From contig JBOHWL010000043.1 of assembly GCA_050736615.1 (NCBI GenBank), positions 1 through 8,124 of the forward strand: a DNA stretch of 8,124 nt, in the 5' to 3' direction. This stretch comes from JBOHWJ01 sp050736615. GTDB lineage: Bacteria > Desulfobacterota > Binatia > Binatales > Binataceae. Below are positions 1-5,404 of this stretch, piece after piece. The notes under the pieces are model-generated. The model saw only the letters and a program-made list of their open reading frames with translations. It was not told the DNA's origin and searched no databases. How positions within the stretch are numbered: the stretch's first letter is position 1; each line of letters opens with the position of its first letter. A program made the position numbers and the translations under genes.

Positions 1-204
1 GACGATAGATCAGTCCGCTATTTCTCGGTGCGCGAGGCCGCCCGACTTCAGGCTTTTCCGGACGAATACGTCTTTGCCGGTGCCTGGAGCGAGAATATGC
101 GCCAGTTGGGCAATGCGGTGCCGGTGAGCCTCGCGGAAATCGTGGCGAGTCATATCAAGACCCAGCTCGCCAGCCAAGCATCCCACCGCTCTATCAACGT
201 ATAG
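1..204 (+). CDS. DNA (cytosine-5-)-methyltransferase, C-terminal fragment (partner of the adjacent restriction enzyme)
   Basis: The frame is open from base 1 and ends at TAG 202-204, giving the last 67 residues of a protein that begins outside the window. The fragment carries two conserved C-terminal motifs of m5C methyltransferases. Motif IX reads YFSVREAARLQAFPDEY (residues 7-23) and motif X reads QLGNAVPVSLAE (residues 36-47). Motif X helps form the S-adenosylmethionine pocket, and the family methylates cytosine at C5 after base flipping. The catalytic PCQ and ENV motifs and the target-recognition region lie upstream and cannot be checked. The next gene, 13 bases downstream, is an Eco29kI-like endonuclease, and M.Eco29kI is itself an m5C enzyme, so the inferred role is protection of the same site, probably CCGCGG. 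Assignment to the family is firm; the specificity is inferred from the neighbour. Confidence 0.93.
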   Translation, partial: DDRSVRYFSVREAARLQAFPDEYVFAGAWSENMRQLGNAVPVSLAEIVASHIKTQLASQASHRSINV

Positions 205-217
205 GTTTTGAAAGAGC

Positions 218-796
218 TTGAGCGTCCCTTACGATCCTCCGCCGCACTACTTCAACCCTGATGACAAACGGGCTTACCTGCTCATGGTTTTCACGCGCAC
301 AGCTTTTGTCCCGCTGGCCGTGCCAGCAGAGCACGGAAGACGCGAAATCTATTCATTTCCGAATAAACCGGGTATTTATGCCCTGTATTTGAGCGAGGTC
401 CCGCTCTCAAGAGTTCTCACGTCTGAGGAGCGCTTTAAAGAACTCACGGCGGATGCCCTCACCCGGCTGAAATTTACTCTTGTTTACGTCGGCAAGACTT
501 CTGGAAACGGAACACTGCGTGGAAGACTTCGAACCCATTTCAATAAACTGGAGTCGCGCCAAAACATTTCCGTGGACCAGATCATTTGCCGGTATCTTGA
601 GATAGAGTACGACTGGAATGTGTTGTTCGCTGAACACCACCTCATCGAAGCGCCGGAAATAGCGGAAACCCCACCTCCCCCATGGAATACAAATGGTTTC
701 GGCAGTAACGCTCCCGGGCGCGGCAGACCCGGATTTCGCCAGAAAGCCGCAACCCACTTCGATGTGCTTTATCCACTCAAATCAGGGCAGCGGTGA
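218..796 (+). CDS. Eco29kI-like type II restriction endonuclease (GIY-YIG nuclease fold)
   Basis: This 192-residue protein matches the Eco29kI family of type II endonucleases, which use a GIY-YIG nuclease domain to cut duplex DNA; Eco29kI itself cuts CCGCGG. The visible core is PGIYALYL (51-58; Tyr54), then LVYVGKT (88-94; Tyr90), then LRGRLRTHF (100-108; Arg103 and His107), then FAEHHLIE (137-144; Glu139), then PPPPWNTNGFGSNAPGRGR (152-170; Asn157). These line up in order with the Tyr/Tyr/Arg/His/Glu/Asn active site known for Eco29kI, so the enzyme looks intact. Its length is close to the roughly 214 residues of Eco29kI. The start is TTG at 218: the in-frame TGA at 209-211 leaves no earlier start, and AAAGAG at 211-216 is a weak ribosome site. 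The methyltransferase gene ends 13 bases upstream, so both are probably co-transcribed, with the methylase made first and the nuclease weakly translated. The lower GC than the following genes suggests transfer. Family assignment is confident; the recognition site is inferred. Confidence 0.9.
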   Translation: MSVPYDPPPHYFNPDDKRAYLLMVFTRTAFVPLAVPAEHGRREIYSFPNKPGIYALYLSEVPLSRVLTSEERFKELTADALTRLKFTLVYVGKTSGNGTLRGRLRTHFNKLESRQNISVDQIICRYLEIEYDWNVLFAEHHLIEAPEIAETPPPPWNTNGFGSNAPGRGRPGFRQKAATHFDVLYPLKSGQR

Positions 797-862
797 TTTC
801 TCATCCCAGGTGTAAGGCGCACAAAATGGAGTCCCATCCGGCAAACATTGGACTTTAGGACC

Positions 863-1048
863 ATGGGCGACAAATCGAATATTCGCGTGACTATCGAAGC
901 GCCGAATGCATGCCAAGGCAAGCTCAGACGGGCCTTGCGAAAACGGCGGCAGCGCCACCGGCTCGACCGTGATTTTCTGTCGGCCTTGGAAGTGACGGTT
1001 GACGAATGGAATTCCCAAAACGATGAGGAGGCCTACTCTGATTTGTAG
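863..1048 (+). CDS. Small charged protein, possible antitoxin
   Basis: This encodes 61 residues from ATG 863, or 66 from TTG 848; AGGA at 857-860 sits very close to the ATG, so the start is uncertain. The protein has a basic middle (KLRRALRKRRQRHRLDR) and an acidic end (DEWNSQNDEEAYSDL). No conserved catalytic motif is visible. The C-terminal pattern EW-S--DEEAY-DL resembles my recollection of the tails of antitoxins that sit just before PemK/MazF toxins. The stop is followed after 3 bases by another small ORF, which is the usual antitoxin-toxin spacing. It lies in the same frame as the endonuclease gene, 66 bases after its stop. An alternative is an uncharacterised accessory protein of the restriction system, or a remnant. 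Function is not established; coding status is moderately likely. Confidence 0.42.
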   Translation: MGDKSNIRVTIEAPNACQGKLRRALRKRRQRHRLDRDFLSALEVTVDEWNSQNDEEAYSDL

Positions 1049-1051
1049 GCC

Positions 1052-1222
1052 ATGCGGCGCGCGATTGGGACTGCTAAGGTTGGTACCACCGACACAGTGC
1101 CCGGCGCCATCGGGTTGTTCCTAGTGACAACCGATCGCAAGGCCCCCAGCTTGACTGTGCTTCCGGCCACTTCCTATAGTGGCCTTCTGAAGTCCAGTAA
1201 TCGGCAAGTTTTCTTGACGTAA
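1052..1222 (+). CDS. Very small ORF, possible decayed MazF/PemK-like toxin
   Basis: ATG 1052 to TAA 1220-1222 encodes 56 residues. It begins MRR, as many MazF/PemK toxins do. It has LVTTDRKAPSLTVLPATS in the middle, which resembles the strand-rich stretch before the conserved Thr-Ser of that family, and SGLLKSS near the end, reminiscent of the Gly-Leu-x-x-x-Ser segment. The full family is about 105-120 residues, so half would be missing, and the RPALVV-like strand is absent. A perfect 7-bp palindrome (1165-1184) lies exactly under ATSYSGL, where the similarity breaks. The ORF follows the antitoxin-like gene after three bases. If the resemblance holds, this is an inactivated toxin; otherwise it may not be coding. 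No function is claimed. Confidence 0.28.
   Translation: MRRAIGTAKVGTTDTVPGAIGLFLVTTDRKAPSLTVLPATSYSGLLKSSNRQVFLT
1165..1184. repeat. Perfect palindrome GGCCACT-6 nt-AGTGGCC
   Basis: The arms GGCCACT (1165-1171) and AGTGGCC (1178-1184) pair perfectly around the 6-base loop TCCTAT. The same arm sequence recurs at 1363-1369 (GGCCACT), and AGTGGC recurs at 1341-1346 as part of another hairpin before thiC. No T-run follows, so it is not a standard intrinsic terminator. It could be an operator, an RNA hairpin at the end of the upstream transcript, or part of a small palindromic repeat. Confidence 0.55.
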
Positions 1223-1272
1223 GGCGGGAAAAGATCGGACTTGCATGTGATTCGGCGATTTGGCGGGAAAAA
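1223..1272 (+). repeat. Direct repeat GGCGGGAAAA, 39 bases apart
   Basis: The 10-mer GGCGGGAAAA occurs at 1223-1232 and again at 1262-1271. The 39-base spacing is close to four helical turns, so a protein could bind both copies on nearly the same face. The pair lies in the gap between the accessory genes and thiC and might be an operator for thiC. Chance or low-complexity duplication is also possible. Confidence 0.35.
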
Positions 1273-1436
1273 ACTATGAACCGATTTCGCGCAACGCCGA
1301 TCGCCACTACTGTTATTGGTATATAAGACGGTCTCAACGCAGTGGCGGGCCACCGGGTTAGAGGCCACTGCCAAGGCCGATTAGCTTACGAGGGCGACGC
1401 GAATTCTTTCGCGCGGCCTTGAGTTAGAGGTGCGAC
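1273..1436 (+). promoter_or_regulatory. Structured leader of thiC with two hairpins and a Shine-Dalgarno site; no TPP riboswitch seen
   Basis: This gap before thiC holds no convincing gene. Two adjacent hairpins can be drawn. The first pairs GCAGTGGC (1339-1346) with GCCACTGC (1364-1371), an 8-bp perfect stem with a 17-base loop. The second pairs CGCGAA (1398-1403) with TTCGCG (1408-1413) around a 4-base loop, enclosed by AAGGCC (1373-1378) pairing with GGCCTT (1415-1420). The Shine-Dalgarno AGAGG (1426-1430) follows six bases after the second stem and six before the ATG. thiC is often controlled by a TPP riboswitch, but I find neither the CTGAGA nor the GGGTAATACCAGC-type elements. TATAAG at 1322-1327 could be a -10 box, with no good -35. 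The structure is visible; a regulatory role is inferred. Confidence 0.4.
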
Positions 1437-2750
1437 ATGACGCAACTTGAAGCTGCGCGCAAAGTGATTATCACCGCGCAAATGGCCGAGGTCGCCGAGG
1501 ACGAGGGACTCGCCGCGGAGGAAATTCGCAGCCTCATCGCCACCGGCGAGGCGGTGATTCCGCATAACCTGCATCACGATTTCCGCGCGATCGGAATCGG
1601 GCGCAAGCTCCGGACCAAGGTCAACGCCAATATCGGCGCGTCGAACTTCCATCAGTTGCTCGACGAGGAAGTCGAAAAGCTTTACACGGCGGTGCGCTTC
1701 GGCGCCGACTCCGTGATGGACCTGTCGACCGGCACCGATCTTGACAAGATTCGCATCGAGTTGCTGTCGCGCGCGCCCGTGATGGTGGGGACGGTGCCGA
1801 TTTACCACGTCGCCTCCGAGCGCTCGATCATGGACCTCGAGGCGCCCTTCTTCTTGGAAGTCATCGAACGACAGGCACGTCAGGGCGTTGATTACATGAC
1901 GCTGCATTGCGGCGTGACGCGCGAGAGCGTGCGACGGCTCCGGGGCCATCAGCGCATCGAGGGTATTGTTTCGCGCGGCGGCGCGCTGCTGGCGTCGTGG
2001 ATTGAACGAACCGGCAATGAAAATCCGCTGTATGAACATTTCGACGAGGTATGCGAGATTCTGCGCGAGCATGACGTGACAATTTCGCTGGGTGACGGGC
2101 TGCGTCCCGGCGCCACCGGCGACGCCACCGATCGCGGCCAATTGGGCGAACTGCTCGTGCTGGGCGAGCTGACCGAACGCGCGCGCGCGATGGGCGTGCA
2201 GGTGATGATCGAAGGGCCCGGCCATGTTCCGTTGGATCAGATCGAAGCGAACGTGAAGCTGGAAAAGCGTGTGTGCGGCGGCGCGCCGTTTTACGTACTG
2301 GGGCCGCTGACCTGCGACGTCGCTCCCGGCTATGACCATATCACCGGCGCGATTGGCGGCGCGATCGCCTCGGCGGCCGGCACGGATTTCCTCTGTTATG
2401 TGACCCCCGCCGAGCATCTGCGGCTGCCCGATATCGACGATGTGCGCGAGGGAGTTATCGCGACTCGTATCGCGGCCCATTCGGGCGACCTCGTCAAGGG
2501 CGTGCGCGCGGCAAAGGTTTGGAACGATCAGATGTCGCGTTATCGCAAGGCCCTTAATTGGGAAGGGATGTACGCGATGGCGATGGACCCCGATAAGGCG
2601 CGCCGTTACAAAGAGTCAAGCGAAGCGGCGGGCTCCAACGTTTGCAGCATGTGCGGCTCGCTGTGCTCCGTCAACGTGGATAATGCGGCGATCAAATTCA
2701 CGCGCCGGCGCGCGCTGGAAGAGGCTGAAGCTCATGCCGCCGCTAGCTGA
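1437..2750 (+). CDS. thiC: Phosphomethylpyrimidine synthase ThiC (short form, 437 aa)
   Basis: ThiC is a cytoplasmic radical-SAM enzyme that rearranges 5-aminoimidazole ribotide into HMP-phosphate, the pyrimidine half of thiamine. Family motifs appear in order: KVNANIGAS (61-69), DLSTGTDLD (95-103), YMTLHCGV (153-160), SRGG (179-182), SLGDGLRPG (217-225), IEGPGHVPL (258-266), LGPLTCDVAPGYDHITGAIG (288-307) and YVTPAEHLRLP (321-331). The [4Fe-4S] cysteines near the C-terminus are C403, C406 and C410, in CSMCGSLC. This gives CX2CX3C, whereas long proteobacterial and plant ThiC have CX2CX4C. At 437 residues it lacks the N-terminal domain of the E. coli enzyme (about 630). ATG 1437 is supported by AGAGG six bases upstream. 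The gene overlaps the next by 17 bases. The related BzaF, which makes 5-hydroxybenzimidazole for B12, is also of this length, so a BzaF role cannot be fully excluded; no other bza genes are seen. Confidence 0.93.
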   Translation: MTQLEAARKVIITAQMAEVAEDEGLAAEEIRSLIATGEAVIPHNLHHDFRAIGIGRKLRTKVNANIGASNFHQLLDEEVEKLYTAVRFGADSVMDLSTGTDLDKIRIELLSRAPVMVGTVPIYHVASERSIMDLEAPFFLEVIERQARQGVDYMTLHCGVTRESVRRLRGHQRIEGIVSRGGALLASWIERTGNENPLYEHFDEVCEILREHDVTISLGDGLRPGATGDATDRGQLGELLVLGELTERARAMGVQVMIEGPGHVPLDQIEANVKLEKRVCGGAPFYVLGPLTCDVAPGYDHITGAIGGAIASAAGTDFLCYVTPAEHLRLPDIDDVREGVIATRIAAHSGDLVKGVRAAKVWNDQMSRYRKALNWEGMYAMAMDPDKARRYKESSEAAGSNVCSMCGSLCSVNVDNAAIKFTRRRALEEAEAHAAAS

Positions 2751-3222
2751 GGAATTGCGCCACGCCGAACATCCCGCCGCACTCCAGCTTGAATTGCCGG
2801 ACCAGCATGGACGGATGCATCGGCTCGAGGAGTTTCGCGGCCGCAATGTGGTGCCCTATTTCTATCCCAAGGACGACACCCCCGGCTGCACCGTCGAGGG
2901 CAAGGAATTTCGCGAACTGCACGAACAGTTCCTCGCGCTCGATTGCGTCATAGTGGGAATCAGCACCGATTCGGTCGAATCCCATCGCGGATTCGCTGAA
3001 AAGCACGCGTTCCCCTTCATCTTGCTGGCGGATACGGATGGCGAACTGGCGCGCATTTTCGGCGTGTTCGAGGATGGCATGGCGAATCGCTCCACCTTTG
3101 TCTTGAGCCGCGATTTGCACCTCTCACGCGCCTTCCTGGACGTGACGCCGCGCGGCCATGCCCAGCGTGTGCTCAATTACGTGCGCAACCTGCTCGAATC
3201 GCATCGGATGCTGGGCGGATAA
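2734..3222 (+). CDS. bcp: Thioredoxin-dependent peroxiredoxin, Bcp/PrxQ family
   Basis: A peroxiredoxin that reduces hydrogen peroxide and organic hydroperoxides using a peroxidatic cysteine, normally recycled by thioredoxin in the cytoplasm. The protein has 162 residues, the usual size for the family (about 150-160). The signature YFYPKDDTPGCTVEGKEF (42-59) contains the peroxidatic Cys52 with Thr49 and Pro50. Arg119 in NRSTFVL completes the active site. The resolving cysteine found five residues after the peroxidatic one in E. coli Bcp is replaced by Lys57. Cys71, in a strand before GIS, is the only other cysteine, so this is probably a 1-Cys or atypical member. The start at ATG 2734 is chosen because GAGG (2721-2724) lies upstream and it gives the normal N-terminus; the frame stays open further upstream, but that stretch is antisense-free shadow of thiC. 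The 17-base overlap with thiC implies translational coupling. Confidence 0.92.
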   Translation: MPPLAEELRHAEHPAALQLELPDQHGRMHRLEEFRGRNVVPYFYPKDDTPGCTVEGKEFRELHEQFLALDCVIVGISTDSVESHRGFAEKHAFPFILLADTDGELARIFGVFEDGMANRSTFVLSRDLHLSRAFLDVTPRGHAQRVLNYVRNLLESHRMLGG

Positions 3223-3316
3223 CGCCGCGCTGGCCTACCGGGATGCGGCGGGCTTGGATAATGATTATGATAAGCTCGTTGGAATGGTGCGCCGATCGGC
3301 GCTAAACAGTGGCAAT

Positions 3317-4546
3317 ATGACAAAAACCTCGAAGAATATTCTCGACGAGGCGCGCTCGACAATTAAGCAAGTCGATATTGATGGCGCGCGCAAGCTGATG
3401 GAACAGCCGGGCACGTCGGTCATCGACGTACGGGAAAGTGATGAATGGCGCCAAGGGCATCTGCCCAACGCGATTGCCATTCCGCGCGGCTTTCTTGAAC
3501 TGCGCATCGAAGAGAAGGTTCCCGACCACTCGCAGCCGGTGATTCTGCATTGCGCCTCAGGCACACGTTCGCTGCTGGCGGCGCGCGCCTTGCGCGAAAT
3601 GGGTTATGAGAACGTCTACAACATGACCGGCGGCTTCAACGCCTGGAAGGATCGCGGATTGCCGTGGGTCGCGGACCGCCAGTTCAGCAACGAAGAAATT
3701 ACCCGCTACTCGCGTCATTTCGTAATCCCTGAAGTAGGCGAGAAGGGTCAGGCCAAGCTGCTTGATTCCAAGGTCCTATTGCTGGGGGCTGGCGCGCTGG
3801 GCTCGCCCGTTTCGCTCTATTTGGCGGCGGCGGGAGTCGGGACGCTGGGCCTGATTGATTTTGACGTGGTGGACCTGTCGAACTTGCAACGGCAGATAAT
3901 CCATACGGTCGATCGCGTGGGTACGCCCAAAACCGAATCCGCGCAAAAGCAAATCAACGCCATCAATCCGGGCGTCAAGGTGATCCGTCACGATGTGCGG
4001 CTCAGGTCCGAAAACGTGATGGAAATCATCAAGGATTACGATGTGGTGGTTAATTGCGGCGACAATTTCCCCACCCGCTACCTGATCAACGATGCCTGCG
4101 TCTTCGCCAAAAAGCCGTTGGTGGATGGCGCAATTTTCCGTTTCGAAGGAAACGCCACGGTCTTTTATCCGGCGGCGGGCGGTCCTTGCTATCGATGTCT
4201 GTATCCGGAACCGGCGCCGCCCGATATGGCGCCGTCATGTGCGGAAGCCGGCGTGTTGGGCGCATTACCCGGCGTGATCGGTTCGATCGAGGCGCTCGAA
4301 GCGATAAAACTGCTGCTGGGAGCCGGCAAGCCGCTCATCGGACGCATGGTGTATTTCGATACCTTGTCGGCCGACTATGTGCGCGTGCTCAAGATTCCGC
4401 GTAACCCCGATTGCCCGGTATGCGGCGACCATCCGACGCAGACGCAGCTAATCGATTACGAAGCGTTCTGCGGACTCGGCGCGGCCGCGCCCAATGGCGT
4501 CGATACGGCGAGTAACGGGCATGCGGCGGCGCCAGCGGGCCGCTGA
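3317..4546 (+). CDS. moeB: Rhodanese-MoeB/ThiF fusion: sulfur-carrier protein adenylyltransferase with N-terminal rhodanese domain
   Basis: This 409-residue protein joins two activities used to load sulfur on MoaD- or ThiS-type carrier proteins. Residues about 17-118 are a rhodanese domain: IDVRESDEWRQGHLPNA (36-52) and the active-site loop HCASGTRS (78-85) with persulfide Cys79. Residues about 122-385 are a MoeB/ThiF E1-like adenylyltransferase: YSRHFVIPEVG (131-141), nucleotide loop LGAGALGSP (156-164), DFDVVDLSNLQRQ (181-193), DNFPTRY (249-255), SCAEAGVLG (307-315; Cys308 corresponds to the conserved cysteine of the family). Zinc ligands are C291/C294 (CYRC) and C366/C369 (CPVC). The domain order is the reverse of MOCS3/MoeZ, where rhodanese is C-terminal. 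A low-complexity Ala/Gly tail ends the protein. ATG 3317, with AGTGG at 3308-3312, is preferred; ATG 3284 is possible. It follows bcp after 94 bases. Whether the carrier is MoaD, ThiS or another protein cannot be told; proximity to thiC favours thiamine. Confidence 0.9.
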   Translation: MTKTSKNILDEARSTIKQVDIDGARKLMEQPGTSVIDVRESDEWRQGHLPNAIAIPRGFLELRIEEKVPDHSQPVILHCASGTRSLLAARALREMGYENVYNMTGGFNAWKDRGLPWVADRQFSNEEITRYSRHFVIPEVGEKGQAKLLDSKVLLLGAGALGSPVSLYLAAAGVGTLGLIDFDVVDLSNLQRQIIHTVDRVGTPKTESAQKQINAINPGVKVIRHDVRLRSENVMEIIKDYDVVVNCGDNFPTRYLINDACVFAKKPLVDGAIFRFEGNATVFYPAAGGPCYRCLYPEPAPPDMAPSCAEAGVLGALPGVIGSIEALEAIKLLLGAGKPLIGRMVYFDTLSADYVRVLKIPRNPDCPVCGDHPTQTQLIDYEAFCGLGAAAPNGVDTASNGHAAAPAGR

Positions 4547-4583
4547 CCCTCCCGACGCGAACTGTTTGATGACAAGCCTGAAT

Positions 4584-4625
4584 AACCGGCGGGCGCCTAT
4601 GGCAGCACCCGCCGGTTTTCTATTA
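4584..4625 (+). terminator. Strong Rho-independent terminator after the rhodanese-MoeB gene
   Basis: AACCGGCGGG (4584-4593) pairs perfectly with CCCGCCGGTT (4608-4617), a 10-bp GC-rich stem with a 14-base loop. TTTTCTATTATT follows (4616-4627). It lies 37 bases after the stop codon, so it ends the thiC-bcp-moeB unit and separates it from the phosphatase gene. Confidence 0.88.
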
Positions 4626-4678
4626 TTGCGGGGATGGCAATGGCTCTGGGGCCTTTTTACGTGGCGCAACAGTTGAGC

Positions 4679-5350
4679 ATGACTGACGGCGTGCGCGGGG
4701 TGGCTTTGCTGACCCGGCATGGCGAAACGATGTGGAATCGGCAGGGCCGCGTAATGGGGCGCAATCCCGTCGAATTAAGTCCCGAAGGACGCGCTCAGGT
4801 CGAGGCCGTCGCGCGTTTCTCCCGCGCCATCAAGCCCGATCTGATTGTTACCAGTCCGCTGGTACGCGCGCGCCAGTCCGCCGAAATCATCGCCGCAAGC
4901 CTGGGCGGAGTTGATGTCGTGGAAGAGCTGGACATTGCCGAGGTGAGGTACGGACGCTGGGAAGGCAAGACTTATCACGACCTAATCATGGACGCGGAGT
5001 ATCTTAGCTATCGCAAAGCGCCGCTGGAACGCGCCACTCCCGGGGGCGAAACCATCAGCGAAGTGCAGCGACGCGGCGTCGGCGCGATCATGCGGATTAT
5101 CGCGGCCAATCCGGAACGGCGGGTGCTGTTCGTCTCGCACGGTGACATCATCCGCACGGTGCTGTGTCATTTCATGGGCCTTGAGCTCAAGCATTTTCAC
5201 CGCATTCGGATCGACAACGCGACATTATCGGCGATCAGATTGGCGGGCAGCTTCGCCGAAATAAAATTCGTCAACCTGTTGCCAGACCCGGAACGCGCGT
5301 TTGTTCCACCCTTCTCGACGGAAAAACCAGCCGATCCGCAAAAGCCGTAA
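4679..5350 (+). CDS. Histidine phosphatase family protein (phosphoglycerate mutase-like, CobC-like)
   Basis: A cytoplasmic phosphatase of the RHG family, which forms a phosphohistidine intermediate. From ATG 4679 it has 223 residues. Visible residues are LLTRHGETMWN (10-20; Arg13 and the nucleophile His14), TSPLVRARQSAEI (58-70; Arg63), the acid Glu95 in YGRWEGKTY, PGGETISE (121-128), and the second catalytic histidine His154 in FVSHGDIIRT. The end of the domain reads IDNATLSAIRL. The subfamily includes alpha-ribazole phosphatase (CobC), broad phosphatases and mutases, and the sequence alone does not choose between them. In-frame ATGs at 4634 and 4640 would add 15 or 13 residues; 4679 puts the RHG motif at its usual distance from the start, but GGGG at 4630-4633 could serve the ATG at 4640. 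The gene lies just after a terminator, so it needs its own promoter; TATTAT at 4621-4626 is a candidate -10 box without a clear -35. Confidence 0.88.
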   Translation: MTDGVRGVALLTRHGETMWNRQGRVMGRNPVELSPEGRAQVEAVARFSRAIKPDLIVTSPLVRARQSAEIIAASLGGVDVVEELDIAEVRYGRWEGKTYHDLIMDAEYLSYRKAPLERATPGGETISEVQRRGVGAIMRIIAANPERRVLFVSHGDIIRTVLCHFMGLELKHFHRIRIDNATLSAIRLAGSFAEIKFVNLLPDPERAFVPPFSTEKPADPQKP

Positions 5351-5360
5351 GTGTTGCTAT

Positions 5361-5386
5361 GGAACCCGGCTTCGCCGACGGTTTCC
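5361..5386. terminator. Hairpin in the convergent gap, possible bidirectional terminator
   Basis: In the 54-base gap between two converging genes, GGAACC-CGGC (5361-5370) can pair with GCCG-AC-GGTTTCC (5374-5386) around a 3-base loop, with small bulges. There is no T-run on either side, so it would be weak or Rho-assisted. Position between convergent stops is the main argument. Confidence 0.35.
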
Positions 5387-5404
5387 TGGCATGCCGTTGA
5401 GGAT

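Noticed and set aside
1074..1374. Two minus-strand frames of 66-87 codons
   Set aside because: Mutually overlapping, Arg/Trp/Ser-rich, no ribosome site or motif; they cover the palindromes and thiC leader.
1223..1436. TPP riboswitch upstream of thiC
   Set aside because: I looked for the CTGAGA and GGGTAATACCAGC-type conserved segments and did not find them.
1386..2480. Long 364-codon open frame on the minus strand
   Set aside because: It is exactly antisense to thiC, which has clear family motifs; the peptide is His/Arg/Ala-rich with no domain, typical of a GC-rich shadow frame.
2440..2733. N-terminal extension of the peroxiredoxin frame
   Set aside because: This part is an alternate frame of thiC, Arg/Ser-rich and unlike any peroxiredoxin; ATG 2734 gives a standard-length Bcp.
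3158..3316. N-terminal extension of the rhodanese-MoeB frame
   Set aside because: The first part lies in the bcp coding region in another frame and the residues do not resemble rhodanese; ATG 3317 or 3284 is more reasonable.
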